15,581 bases of DNA from the NCBI GenBank assembly GCA_002293525.1, contig DBDJ01000040.1, positions 62,577 to 78,157 of the forward strand. The letters are read 5' to 3'. This document shows positions 1-6,284 of the stretch, piece after piece (within the stretch, counting starts at the first letter, position 1; every line of letters begins with the position of its first letter). The stretch comes from Lachnospiraceae bacterium UBA935 (GTDB lineage: Bacteria; Bacillota; Clostridia; Lachnospirales; Lachnospiraceae). A program made the position numbers and the translations under genes. Below the pieces are notes generated by a model. It searched no databases, was not told the origin of the DNA, and saw only the letters and a program-made list of their open reading frames with translations.

Positions 1-73
1 TTACACGGATGCAGAGGATTTCTTTTGCACCGGTATTATCGGCAACCCGCAATCTGCTTTCCTGCTGAATCAT
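1..73 (-). CDS. rplN: 50S ribosomal protein L14, N-terminal fragment cut by window edge
   Basis: The 24 visible codons start MIQQESRLRVADNTGAKEIL, the highly conserved N-terminus of bacterial L14 (uL14), a large-subunit protein at the subunit interface. The gene continues beyond position 1. It is the last gene of the ribosomal-protein operon visible here, in its standard place after rpsQ. Unusually it is separated from rpsQ by 209 nt that hold a structured repeat. A purine-rich stretch (AAAGG, then GGGAAG) precedes the ATG and probably serves as ribosome binding site. Identification is by sequence recognition plus operon order. Confidence 0.95.
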   Translation of the reverse strand, partial: MIQQESRLRVADNTGAKEILCIRV

Positions 74-198
74 TCGACTTCCCAACCTTTCTTGATTTTA
101 CTTACTAAACTATACCTAGAATATCTCAGGGAATATTCATGCCCCCTAGACATCCTTCAATCTTTATAAAATCTCTAACAATTGCGTAAATCATTCAA
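74..198. other. Spacer between structured element copy 1 and rplN
   Basis: This is about 125 nt of AT-rich, apparently non-coding sequence that would form the rplN leader on the minus strand. I see no convincing ORF, terminator or sigma-A promoter. TATAAA and TATAGT boxes occur, but none has a good -35 at 16-18 nt. Together with hairpins A and B it makes the rpsQ-rplN gap 209 nt, far longer than most junctions in this operon. Confidence 0.5.
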
Positions 199-280
199 GA
201 AGAACGCCCCGCGTTCTTCCAGGCGAGACATAGCAAATCTTAGGCGGCGTCCTTTGACGCCTTAGATTTTCTTCTCGCCT
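199..280 (-). repeat. Two-hairpin structured intergenic element, copy 1 (after rpsQ)
   Basis: Read on the minus strand it begins 2 nt after the rpsQ stop. The outer helix AGGCGAGA (280-273) pairs perfectly with TCTCGCCT (228-221). The inner helix pairs AAATCTAAG (269-261) with CTAAGATTT (243-235) through one A.A mismatch and continues to a 7-nt loop AAAGGAC (255-249). The helix next to this loop has a T.C mismatch, and a locally shifted GGCGTC/GACGCC pairing with an AAAG loop is also possible. Directly abutting is hairpin B, GAAGAACGC-GGG-GCGTTCTTC (219-199). No T-run follows on the transcribed strand, so it is not an ordinary intrinsic terminator. Two further copies lie at 3627-3711 and 5469-5552. 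Confidence 0.85.
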
Positions 281-282
281 TT

Positions 283-537
283 TTATTTGGCTTTCTCCGT
301 AATTTCCACAAGACGCCATCTTTTTTCTTTGGACAAGGGCCTGGTTTCCATTACCTTAACAGTATCGCCGATGTGGCACTCGTTATTTTCATCGTGTGCT
401 TTCAGCTTATAGGTTCTCTTTACGATCTTGCCATAAAGAGGATGCTTGACATGATTTTCAATCGCTACGACAATGGTTTTGTCCATTTTATTGCTGGTGA
501 CTTTTCCGATACGTGTTTTTCTTAAATTTCTTTCCAC
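283..537 (-). CDS. rpsQ: 30S ribosomal protein S17
   Basis: The 84-aa product matches bacterial S17 (uS17), a primary 16S rRNA-binding protein of the small-subunit body. The core GKVTSNKMDKTIVVAIE and the later HPLYGKIVKRT and MVMETRPLS-like segment (as VMETRPLSKEKRWRLVEI) are characteristic, and the length is typical. The start codon is GTG (535-537 on the complementary strand), preceded by AAAGGAG at 7 nt, which fixes this start. It lies 35 nt downstream of rpmC. Its stop is followed almost at once by structured element copy 1. Confidence 0.97.
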   Translation of the reverse strand: MERNLRKTRIGKVTSNKMDKTIVVAIENHVKHPLYGKIVKRTYKLKAHDENNECHIGDTVKVMETRPLSKEKRWRLVEITEKAK

Positions 538-572
538 GTTAGATCTCCTTTCTTAGTTCTAGCGGTAAGATA

Positions 573-779
573 TTATTGGGCTTTCGCCTTCTGGGTAATG
601 ACCGTCTGAATCCTGGCGATATTCTTTCTGACATCTTTGATTCTTGCCGTATTATCCAATTGATTGGTGGCATTCTGGAATCTTAGGTTAAAAAGTTCTT
701 TCTTGGCATCGACCAAGGCCAGTGCCAATTCCGCATCGGTCTTATTTCTTAAATCATCCACATATTTGTTAGTTTTCAT
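573..779 (-). CDS. rpmC: 50S ribosomal protein L29
   Basis: The 68-aa product starts MKTNKYVDDLRNKTDAEL and carries the L29 (uL29) signature ELFNLRFQNATNQLDNTARI. L29 is a small helical protein near the peptide exit tunnel, where it contacts L23. I place the start at 779 rather than 3 codons upstream because MKTNKY aligns with the usual N-terminus and AAGGCGG lies about 9 nt before it. The start lies inside the 3' end of rplP (11-nt overlap), which suggests translational coupling. Confidence 0.96.
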   Translation of the reverse strand: MKTNKYVDDLRNKTDAELALALVDAKKELFNLRFQNATNQLDNTARIKDVRKNIARIQTVITQKAKAQ

Positions 780-1206
780 TCGATACACCGCCTTCCAAAT
801 CTGCTTTCGATATGATCTTGCACTTGCAGGGAAGCTTATGCATTGCCAGACGCAATGCTTCTCTGGCGACTTCGTCCGTTACGCCGGCGATTTCGAACAT
901 AACGCGTCCCGGCTTGACGACCGCCACCCAGTATTCCAAGGTTCCTTTACCGGAACCCATACGGGTTTCTGCTGGTTTACTTGTTACCGGCTTGTCAGGA
1001 AAGATCTTGATCCAGACCTGACCACCACGTTTGATATATCGGGTCATGGCAACACGGGCCGCCTCAATCTGGTTCGATTTGATCCAGCAGGGCTCTGTTG
1101 CGATAAGACCATACTCGCCATAGCTGATGGTATTGCCGCGGTTTGCTTTGCCTTTCATGGTGCCGCGGAACTGCTTACGACGTTTTACTCTTTTTGGCAT
1201 TAACAT
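769..1206 (-). CDS. rplP: 50S ribosomal protein L16
   Basis: The 145-aa product starts MLMPKRVKRRKQFRG and contains the L16 (uL16) hallmarks GLIATEPCWI, IEAARVAMTRYIKRGGQVWI and the GKGTLEYWVAVVKPGRVMFE block. L16 sits near the peptidyl transferase centre and organises the A site. Its ATG overlaps the rpsC stop by one base (TAATG), and its 3' end overlaps rpmC by 11 nt, so rpsC-rplP-rpmC looks translationally coupled. Confidence 0.98.
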   Translation of the reverse strand: MLMPKRVKRRKQFRGTMKGKANRGNTISYGEYGLIATEPCWIKSNQIEAARVAMTRYIKRGGQVWIKIFPDKPVTSKPAETRMGSGKGTLEYWVAVVKPGRVMFEIAGVTDEVAREALRLAMHKLPCKCKIISKADLEGGVSNEN

Positions 1207-1883
1207 TATTTATCGCTCCCTTCCTTCGAAGATGCCTTATCTTCGCTATTTCCTTTAGCAGGAAGAATCTCGCCTTTATAGATCCAGACCTTGACGCCTA
1301 CCTTTCCGTATGTGGTTGCGGCTTCCGCAAACCCATAGTCAATATCGGCACGCAGTGTCTGCAGCGGTATCGTGCCTTCACTGTAAAATTCGGTACGGGC
1401 CATGTCGGCACCGCCCAGACGCCCGGAACATGCGGTTTTGATTCCCAGAGCACCGGATTTCATCGTCCTGCCCATGCAGGATTTCATGGCACGTCGGAAG
1501 GAAACCCGGTTTTCCAACTGCTGGGCAATATTTTCGGCTACCAGCTGGGCATCTTTATCCGGTCTTTTAATTTCTTTAATATCAACCGAAACTTTCTTAT
1601 CCGTGAGCTTAGATATCTCTTTTTTGGTCACTTCGATCTCATTGCCGCCCTTGCCGATGACAACACCGGGTTTGGCCGTGAAGATAATCACTTTAACGCG
1701 GTCGGAAGCTCTTTCGATCTCGATCTTGGAGACACCGGCACTGTATAATTTCTTTTTCAGATATTTTCTGATGTTATAATCTTCCACCAGATAATCAGAA
1801 AATTCCGCATCGGCATACCATCTGGAATCCCAGTCCTTGATAATTCCGACTCTGAGGCCGTGAGGATTTACTTTCTGTCCCAT
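1206..1883 (-). CDS. rpsC: 30S ribosomal protein S3
   Basis: The 225-aa product starts MGQKVNPHGLRVGIIKDWDS, the invariant S3 (uS3) N-terminus. A KH-type RNA-binding region around residues 65-90 includes AKPGVVIGKGGNEI, with the GxxG loop as GKGG. The C-terminal half has GRLGGADMARTEFYSEGTIPLQTL and the GVKVWIYKGE motif. S3 lines the mRNA entry site of the small subunit. AGGAGG sits 7 nt before the ATG, and the gap from rplV is only 11 nt. The last 20 or so residues are a charged, lineage-variable tail. Confidence 0.98.
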   Translation of the reverse strand: MGQKVNPHGLRVGIIKDWDSRWYADAEFSDYLVEDYNIRKYLKKKLYSAGVSKIEIERASDRVKVIIFTAKPGVVIGKGGNEIEVTKKEISKLTDKKVSVDIKEIKRPDKDAQLVAENIAQQLENRVSFRRAMKSCMGRTMKSGALGIKTACSGRLGGADMARTEFYSEGTIPLQTLRADIDYGFAEAATTYGKVGVKVWIYKGEILPAKGNSEDKASSKEGSDK

Positions 1884-1894
1884 TCTTTTTCCTC

Positions 1895-2311
1895 CTATCT
1901 TTCATCCAGCACTATGGTGATATGGCTCATTCGCTTCTCGATCCGGTAAGCCCGGCCCTGTGCCCTCGGTTTTATTCTTTTCATCGTGGGACCCTTGTTG
2001 GCATAGCATTCGGCAACAATAAGGTTCTCCGGATTAGGATACTTCGTGGGATCCTGGCCATATTTGTACTCAGCGTTGGCGATCGCGGATTCCAGCAGCT
2101 TCTTGATAATACCTGATGCATATCGGGGATTATAGGCCAGAACCGCCAACGCGGTGTCCGTACTTTTGCCCCTGATGGCATCCAGTACAAAACAAGCTTT
2201 TTGTACCGACACTCTGGCATAAGATAACTTCGCCGAAGGTCTTATCGCTTTTGCATCTTGACTTTGTTTATTTCTTTCTCTTTTAATTTGGGTTCTATGT
2301 CCTTTTGCCAT
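1895..2311 (-). CDS. rplV: 50S ribosomal protein L22
   Basis: The 138-aa product contains the L22 (uL22) core RPSAKLSYARVSVQKACFVL, ANAEYKYG and RAQGRAYRIEKRMSHITIVL. L22 lines the exit tunnel with its extended beta hairpin, visible here as the KGPTMKRIKPRAQGRAYRI segment. It is somewhat longer than the usual 110-115 aa because of a basic N-terminal extension of about 25 residues, a form I recall from Lachnospiraceae-like clostridia. It lies 18 nt after rpsS and 11 nt before rpsC. Confidence 0.97.
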   Translation of the reverse strand: MAKGHRTQIKRERNKQSQDAKAIRPSAKLSYARVSVQKACFVLDAIRGKSTDTALAVLAYNPRYASGIIKKLLESAIANAEYKYGQDPTKYPNPENLIVAECYANKGPTMKRIKPRAQGRAYRIEKRMSHITIVLDER

Positions 2312-2329
2312 GTTAAAACCTCCTTTCTA

Positions 2330-2611
2330 TTATCTTACTTTAGATTTCTTTTCATCTTTGCCATGTCCTCTATAAGTCCTGGTCGCCACGAACTCACCCA
2401 GCTTATGGCCGACCATATCTTCCGTCACGTATACGGGAACATGTTTCCTTCCGTCATGAACTGCAATTGTATGTCCCACAAAAGAGGGGAAAATTGTCGA
2501 ACGACGGGACCAGGTCTTGACGACCTGCTTCTGTCCTGAAGCATTCAGAGCATCGATTCTTTTCAGTATGCTTTTGTCTGCAAAAGGTCCTTTTTTCAGT
2601 GATCTGGACAT
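2330..2611 (-). CDS. rpsS: 30S ribosomal protein S19
   Basis: The 93-aa product starts MSRSLKKGPFADKSILKRID and ends with the conserved VTEDMVGHKLGEFVATRTYRGH stretch of S19 (uS19), a head protein that contacts S13 and the A-site region. The frame also opens two codons upstream at a GTG (2617). I prefer the ATG at 2611 because AGGAGG lies 7 nt before it and the resulting length equals the family norm. It follows rplB by 23 nt. Confidence 0.97.
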   Translation of the reverse strand: MSRSLKKGPFADKSILKRIDALNASGQKQVVKTWSRRSTIFPSFVGHTIAVHDGRKHVPVYVTEDMVGHKLGEFVATRTYRGHGKDEKKSKVR

Positions 2612-2634
2612 TGTCACTCCTCCTAAAATAATCT

Positions 2635-3477
2635 TTATTTGATAGTACGGCCATCCCTTCGTCTTACAATCAGCTTATTGGAAGCTTTTTTCTTCTTCCG
2701 GGTCTTTAAGCCCAAAGCCGGCTTGCCCCAAGGGGTGCTGGGTCCTGGCCGGCCGATCCCGGTCTTACCTTCCCCGCCACCGTGCGGATGATCATTCGGA
2801 TTCATGACCGAACCACGCACCGTAGGCCGAAAGCCCATATGACGCTTACGTCCAGCTTTACCAATATTAATCAGGTTATGATCCCCATTGCCGACAACCC
2901 CTACCGTTGCCCGGCACAGAATCGGAACCATCCTCATCTCACCCGAAGGCAGACGCAAAGTAGCATATTTCCCTTCCTTCGCCATCAGCTGAGCCGAATT
3001 ACCCGCCGAACGAACCATCTGCCCGCCCTTACCGGGTATCATCTCAATATTATGAATCTGAGTACCGACCGGAATCTTCTCTAACGGCAGACAGTTTCCA
3101 ACCCTGATCTCCGCCTCCGGCCCGTTCATAACCTTCATCCCATCCGTCAGCCCTTCCGGTGCCAGAATATATCTTTTCTCCCCATCCGCATAACAAACCA
3201 ACGCAATATTAGCCGACCGGTTCGGATCATATTCAATCCCAAGCACCGTCGCGATAATCCCATCCTTATTCCTCTTAAAATCAATAATCCGATACTTTCT
3301 CTTAGCTCCGCCCCCACGATGCCTGACTGTAATCTTTCCTTGATTATTACGTCCGGCCGTCTTCGACAAAGGCCTGCACAAAGATTTTTCCGGCGTCGTC
3401 TTCGTAATCTCCGAAAAATCCGACCCAGTCATCTGTCTTCTTGAAGGTGTATATGGGTTATAAGTCTTGATTCCCAT
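2635..3477 (-). CDS. rplB: 50S ribosomal protein L2
   Basis: The 280-aa product has the full L2 (uL2) architecture: N-terminal MGIKTYNPYTPSRRQMTGSD, the OB-fold region with GRNNQGKITVRHRGGGAKRK, and the C-terminal NPNDHPHGGGEGKTGIGRPG loop, whose histidine lies near the peptidyl transferase centre. L2 is needed for subunit association. AAAGGAG precedes the ATG. The 236-nt gap separating it from rplW is the longest in the operon and holds structured element copy 2, so this gene may have its own translational control. Confidence 0.98.
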   Translation of the reverse strand: MGIKTYNPYTPSRRQMTGSDFSEITKTTPEKSLCRPLSKTAGRNNQGKITVRHRGGGAKRKYRIIDFKRNKDGIIATVLGIEYDPNRSANIALVCYADGEKRYILAPEGLTDGMKVMNGPEAEIRVGNCLPLEKIPVGTQIHNIEMIPGKGGQMVRSAGNSAQLMAKEGKYATLRLPSGEMRMVPILCRATVGVVGNGDHNLINIGKAGRKRHMGFRPTVRGSVMNPNDHPHGGGEGKTGIGRPGPSTPWGKPALGLKTRKKKKASNKLIVRRRDGRTIK

Positions 3478-3626
3478 GATTTTCTCCTTTCGGGTTTCTG
3501 TTACTGTGTAGCATTCTATCGTTCCATCGCTAACCGATGCTTCCTCTTTTTAGATGATAACTTTTAGATAATTCAATACCCATTCGATGCACCCTGCCTC
3601 TACACGCCCAGTTAGTTGATGCACCC
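3478..3626. other. Spacer between structured element copy 2 and rplB
   Basis: This is about 150 nt of non-coding sequence forming the proximal rplB leader on the minus strand. It holds a direct repeat of GATGCACCC (plus strand, 3586-3594 and 3618-3626, 32 bp apart) and a small CATCG/CGATG hairpin. A weak promoter-like pair, TTGAAT then TAAAAA 18 nt on, is present on the minus strand, but the -10 is poor and I do not call it. There is no ORF. Confidence 0.45.
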
Positions 3627-3711
3627 GGAAGAACGCCTTGGCGTTCTTCCCGACAAGATTTTAGAAATCCTTAGCTGCGGTCCTTTCGCAGCTTAGTATT
3701 TCTTCTCGACG
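3627..3711 (-). repeat. Two-hairpin structured intergenic element, copy 2 (after rplW)
   Basis: On the minus strand it starts 2 nt after the rplW stop. Outer helix CGAGAAGA (3708-3701) faces TCTTGTCG (3658-3651), 7 of 8 paired. Inner helix CTAAGCTGCG (3696-3687) faces CGCAGCTAAG (3679-3670) with the same single A.A mismatch as the other copies, closing a 7-nt loop AAAGGAC (3686-3680). Hairpin B follows immediately: GGAAGAACGCC and GGCGTTCTTCC around a minimal AA (3650-3627). Stem bases differ from copies 1 and 3 mostly by pair-preserving changes. Confidence 0.87.
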
Positions 3712-3713
3712 TT

Positions 3714-4013
3714 TTATAAGCCCGCAAATATCTCAATATCCTTACTATCCGCCGTCAGCTGCACGATCGCCTTCTTCGTCTTGGCGGTCCGGCCTACGAC
3801 ATTACCGCGCCGTTTCTTCTTGCCGTCATAATTCATGGTATTGACTTTCGATACCTTGGTTCCGGCAAACATTTTCTCCACCGCTTCTTTAATCTGGGAC
3901 TTGTTGGCTTCCGGATGAACCAGAAAAGTATATTTCTTATCGCCCATACCTGCCATGCTCTTCTCGGTGATAACAGGTTTGAGGATTACGTCATAATATT
4001 GTAACGCTGCCAT
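3714..4013 (-). CDS. rplW: 50S ribosomal protein L23
   Basis: The 99-aa product matches L23 (uL23): DVILKPVITEKSMAGM near the N-terminus, YTFLVHPEANKSQIKEAVEKMF, and NTMNYDGKKKRRGNVVGRTAKTKKAIV. L23 sits at the tunnel exit and docks trigger factor and SRP. Its ATG overlaps the rplD stop by one base (TAATG). It is followed by the 236-nt gap with structured element copy 2. Confidence 0.97.
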   Translation of the reverse strand: MAALQYYDVILKPVITEKSMAGMGDKKYTFLVHPEANKSQIKEAVEKMFAGTKVSKVNTMNYDGKKKRRGNVVGRTAKTKKAIVQLTADSKDIEIFAGL

Positions 4014-4633
4014 TATGCATACACCTCCTCGATCTTGGCGACGGCATCCTTGGTAACGATCAGGGTATCGCCTTTTAAGATATCATACACGTTGATTGTG
4101 TTGGTCAGTGCTGTTTTTACCTTCGGGATATTTCTTGCGCTCATCACCACTTTTTCATCCTTGTCGGCCAAAACCACCAGAGCCTTGCTTACTTTCAGGT
4201 TATCCAGCACCGCCTTGAATTGTTTGGTTTTGATCTCGTCAAAGGCCAGCTCTTCCAGGACAATAAGCTTATTTTCCTGTACCCTGCTGGTAAGTGCCGA
4301 CTTAAGCGCCAGCCGCTTTTCTTTTTTATTGATCTTAAAGCTGTAATCTCTCGGGGTCGGGGCAAATACAACGCCGCCGCCTTTCCACTGGGGCGACCTG
4401 GTCGAACCTTGTCTGGCGTGACCGGTGCCTTTCTGTCTCCAGGGTTTCCTTCCGCCGCCGGATACTTCCGCACGGGTTTTTGCCTTCTGGGTTCCCTGAC
4501 GATTATTGGCCAGCTGCTGAACAACTGCCATGTGTACCAAATGTTCGTTTATTTCGACTCCGAATACGGCATCGCTTAATTCCATCTTGCCGACTTCTTT
4601 GCCTTCCATATTATAAACAGATACGTTTGCCAT
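4013..4633 (-). CDS. rplD: 50S ribosomal protein L4
   Basis: The 206-aa product carries the L4 (uL4) tunnel-loop signature RKPWRQKGTGHARQGSTRSP followed by WKGGGVVFAPTPRDY, and ends in the usual C-terminal domain with NVYDIL. L4 is an early assembly protein. In gamma-proteobacteria it also represses this operon, but that mechanism is not generally known in Firmicutes. AAAGGAGG lies about 9 nt before the start. It is 41 nt after rplC and overlaps rplW by one base. Confidence 0.97.
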   Translation of the reverse strand: MANVSVYNMEGKEVGKMELSDAVFGVEINEHLVHMAVVQQLANNRQGTQKAKTRAEVSGGGRKPWRQKGTGHARQGSTRSPQWKGGGVVFAPTPRDYSFKINKKEKRLALKSALTSRVQENKLIVLEELAFDEIKTKQFKAVLDNLKVSKALVVLADKDEKVVMSARNIPKVKTALTNTINVYDILKGDTLIVTKDAVAKIEEVYA

Positions 4634-4674
4634 CTGAGTGGTCCTCCTTTCATTCTGCAGAACTGATTCTATAT

Positions 4675-5358
4675 TTATACGGTAGCCTTAACCGTTTCTT
4701 TCACGGTCACTAAAGCTTTTTTGGGGCCGGGCACCGCACCTTTTACCAAAAGAAGGTTTTTCTCGGCATCAACTCTTACCACTTCAAGATTCTGTACCGT
4801 AACTTTCACACAACCCATATGACCCGGCATGCCTTTTCCCTTAAATACGCGGCTGGGAGAAGAACAGGCACCGTTAGAGCCTTGATGACGATGGAACTTG
4901 GAACCATGGGTCATCGGGCCGCGGTGCTGACCGTGTCGTTTAATCGCCCCTTGGAAACCCTTACCTTTGGAAATGGCAGAAGCATCAATCTTATCTCCGA
5001 CCGCAAAAATATCCGCCTTAATCTCATTGCCAAGGGCATAATCTGTGGCGTTCTCAAACTTAAACTCTCTGATATAACGCTTGCAGGATGTCCCTGCTTT
5101 TTCGAAGTGCCCCTTCACAGCCTTATTAACGCCATGCCTGCGGATCACTTCTTTCCTTCCGCTCTTATCCTTGTTGACGATCTTTTCCTTCTTATCAACA
5201 AATCCGACCTGAACCGCACTATAGCCGTCGTTCTCTGCCGTCTTAACCTGGGTCACCACACAGGGCCCAGCCTGAAGCACGGTTACAGGGATCAAGGAAC
5301 CGTCTTCATTGAAGATTTGAGTCATTCCGACTTTTGTTGCTAAAATAGCCTTTTTCAT
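4675..5358 (-). CDS. rplC: 50S ribosomal protein L3
   Basis: The 227-aa product starts MKKAILATKVGMTQIFNEDG and contains the L3 (uL3) central-extension block GKGFQGAIKRHGQHRGPMTHG and SPSRVFKGKGMPGHMG. The frame is open for 15 codons upstream. I take the ATG at 5358 because GGAGG lies 5 nt before it and the N-terminus then matches the family exactly. L3 is a primary assembly protein reaching toward the peptidyl transferase centre. The 195-nt gap between it and rpsJ holds structured element copy 3. Confidence 0.97.
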   Translation of the reverse strand: MKKAILATKVGMTQIFNEDGSLIPVTVLQAGPCVVTQVKTAENDGYSAVQVGFVDKKEKIVNKDKSGRKEVIRRHGVNKAVKGHFEKAGTSCKRYIREFKFENATDYALGNEIKADIFAVGDKIDASAISKGKGFQGAIKRHGQHRGPMTHGSKFHRHQGSNGACSSPSRVFKGKGMPGHMGCVKVTVQNLEVVRVDAEKNLLLVKGAVPGPKKALVTVKETVKATV

Positions 5359-5468
5359 TTCTACCTCCATTTTTTCTACAGCGGCCCAGGCGAACCCGTG
5401 CATCTAGTAGGGGTGTAATAAGTTTTAATCTCTTAAATCTCTTTCTTTTCAAACCTTCGGCAACTCCA
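5359..5468. other. Spacer between structured element copy 3 and rplC
   Basis: About 110 nt forming the proximal rplC leader on the minus strand. The L3 frame stays open through the last 45 nt before its start, but that part does not resemble L3. There is an A-rich stretch with a TTGAAA box, but no matching -10 that I trust. I see no further hairpin of note. Confidence 0.4.
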
Positions 5469-5552
5469 GGAAGAACGCCCCGCGTTCTTCCCCGCGAAAC
5501 TTTAGTTACACTTAGCTGTGGTACTTTCACAGCTTAGTGTGACTTTTCGCCG
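5469..5552 (-). repeat. Two-hairpin structured intergenic element, copy 3 (after rpsJ)
   Basis: On the minus strand it starts 1 nt after the rpsJ stop. Outer helix GCGAAA (5550-5545) pairs with TTTCGC (5499-5494). The next helix ACACTAAGCTGTG (5540-5528) pairs with CACAGCTAAGTGT (5520-5508) with one A.A mismatch, and AGT/ACT pairs (5544-5542 with 5506-5504) add length. The 7-nt loop is AAAGTAC (5527-5521). Two bases later comes hairpin B, GGAAGAACGC-GGG-GCGTTCTTCC (5491-5469). The core is superimposable on copies 1 and 2 without gaps. Confidence 0.87.
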
Positions 5553-5553
5553 T

Positions 5554-5877
5554 TTAACTTTTCGCGGTTTTCATCTTAATGTCAATGTACACGCCAACCG
5601 GCATTTCCAGTCTCTGCAGGGCATCTACCGTCTTCGGGGTAGGGGTGATGATGTCAATCAGTCTCTTATGGGTTCTCTGCTCAAACTGTTCGCGGGAATC
5701 TTTGTATTTGTGAACCGCTCTTAAAATCGTGATGATTTCCTTCTTAGTAGGAAGGGGAACCGGTCCGCTTACCTGAGATCCGTTCTTTTTTACTGTCTCA
5801 ATGATTTTTTTCGCAGATGCATCAACCAGCTGGTGATCATATGCTTTGAGTGTAATCCTCATTACTTGACTTGCCAT
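5554..5877 (-). CDS. rpsJ: 30S ribosomal protein S10
   Basis: The 107-aa product starts MASQVMRITLKAYDHQLVDA and includes GSQVSGPVPLPTKKEIITIL and REQFEQRTHKRLIDIITPTP, diagnostic of S10 (uS10), a head protein that is also the NusB partner NusE in antitermination. The reading frame is open for 39 codons further upstream. The true start is 5877, since AAGGAGG lies about 11 nt upstream and the preceding translation is leader RNA, not S10. It is the first gene of the operon. Confidence 0.97.
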   Translation of the reverse strand: MASQVMRITLKAYDHQLVDASAKKIIETVKKNGSQVSGPVPLPTKKEIITILRAVHKYKDSREQFEQRTHKRLIDIITPTPKTVDALQRLEMPVGVYIDIKMKTAKS

Positions 5878-6166
5878 AAAAAAAGTCGCCTCCTTTTCGC
5901 ACTTTTTGATATAAGTACGACAAGCGGTGACTGTACACTCTCCCGTGTGTGTCATGTGTTTTGACAAAGCCTGTTTCTTTCTCTGGTTCAACACTTACAT
6001 CAACACGTCGTTTCTGCGCATTGGCAGACATAGGTTTGTACAGTGACTTGCCGTCAGATTATAGCGCTAATCCTAACGATTAGCATTGACATTCGCTCCA
6101 CGGAAAACCTGCCGCGCCTCTCGGCACTGCAGCAACCTCACGCTTCACAGCTATCATGTCACAGCA
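5878..6166 (-). ncRNA. Structured 5' leader of the S10 operon (candidate r-protein leader)
   Basis: About 290 nt separate the predicted transcription start (near 6166) from rpsJ. On the minus strand I see a stem closed by a GAGA tetraloop (GTGCC-GAGA-GGCGC within 6111-6134), a 7-bp hairpin GCTAATC/GATTAGC (6084-6066), and a long-range helix in which GTCACTGTACA (6047-6037) faces TGTACAGTCAC (5937-5927), 10 of 11 paired. A leader this long and structured fits cis regulation of the operon. I recall a candidate Clostridia S10 leader motif from comparative surveys but cannot confirm that this is it. No terminator hairpin with a T-run was found, which points away from simple attenuation. Confidence 0.55.
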
Positions 6167-6172
6167 ATAGGT

Positions 6173-6201
6173 AGTATACATGATAATTAGAGCAGGTGCA
6201 A
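6173..6201 (-). promoter_or_regulatory. Sigma-A promoter of the S10 operon
   Basis: On the minus strand TTGCAC (6201-6196) and TATACT (6178-6173) are separated by exactly 17 nt, close to consensus, preceded by an A-rich tract that could act as an UP element. The predicted start is near 6166. It is the only strong promoter I see upstream of rpsJ. A lone TATAAT at 6063-6058 inside the leader lacks a good -35. Confidence 0.8.
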
Positions 6202-6284
6202 GTGTTTTCTTAACTTTTTTATCTTTTTTTTTAAAACCGTCCCCATACCGCGAAAAACCGTAGTGCGAGCGGCTCTCTTCTATT

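Noticed and set aside
199..285. Plus-strand intrinsic terminator (stem followed by TTTTT at 280-284)
   Set aside because: The T-run is only the complement of the rpsQ stop region, the flanking genes run on the minus strand, and copies 2 and 3 lack the run. The shared feature is the two-hairpin element.
664..1203. Plus-strand 179-codon open frame opposite rplP and rpmC
   Set aside because: It is antisense to unmistakable ribosomal protein genes, has no family resemblance and no ribosome binding site. The same applies to the other plus-strand frames at 1143-1779, 2782-3084 and 4035-5343.
5878..5994. N-terminal extension of S10 (39 more in-frame codons)
   Set aside because: The extension is unlike S10, overlaps leader RNA structure, and AAGGAGG precedes the start at 5877.
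6058..6063. Second promoter inside the S10 leader (TATAAT on the minus strand)
   Set aside because: There is no -35 at 16-18 nt and no TG extension; the box borders the 7-bp hairpin and is better explained as leader structure.
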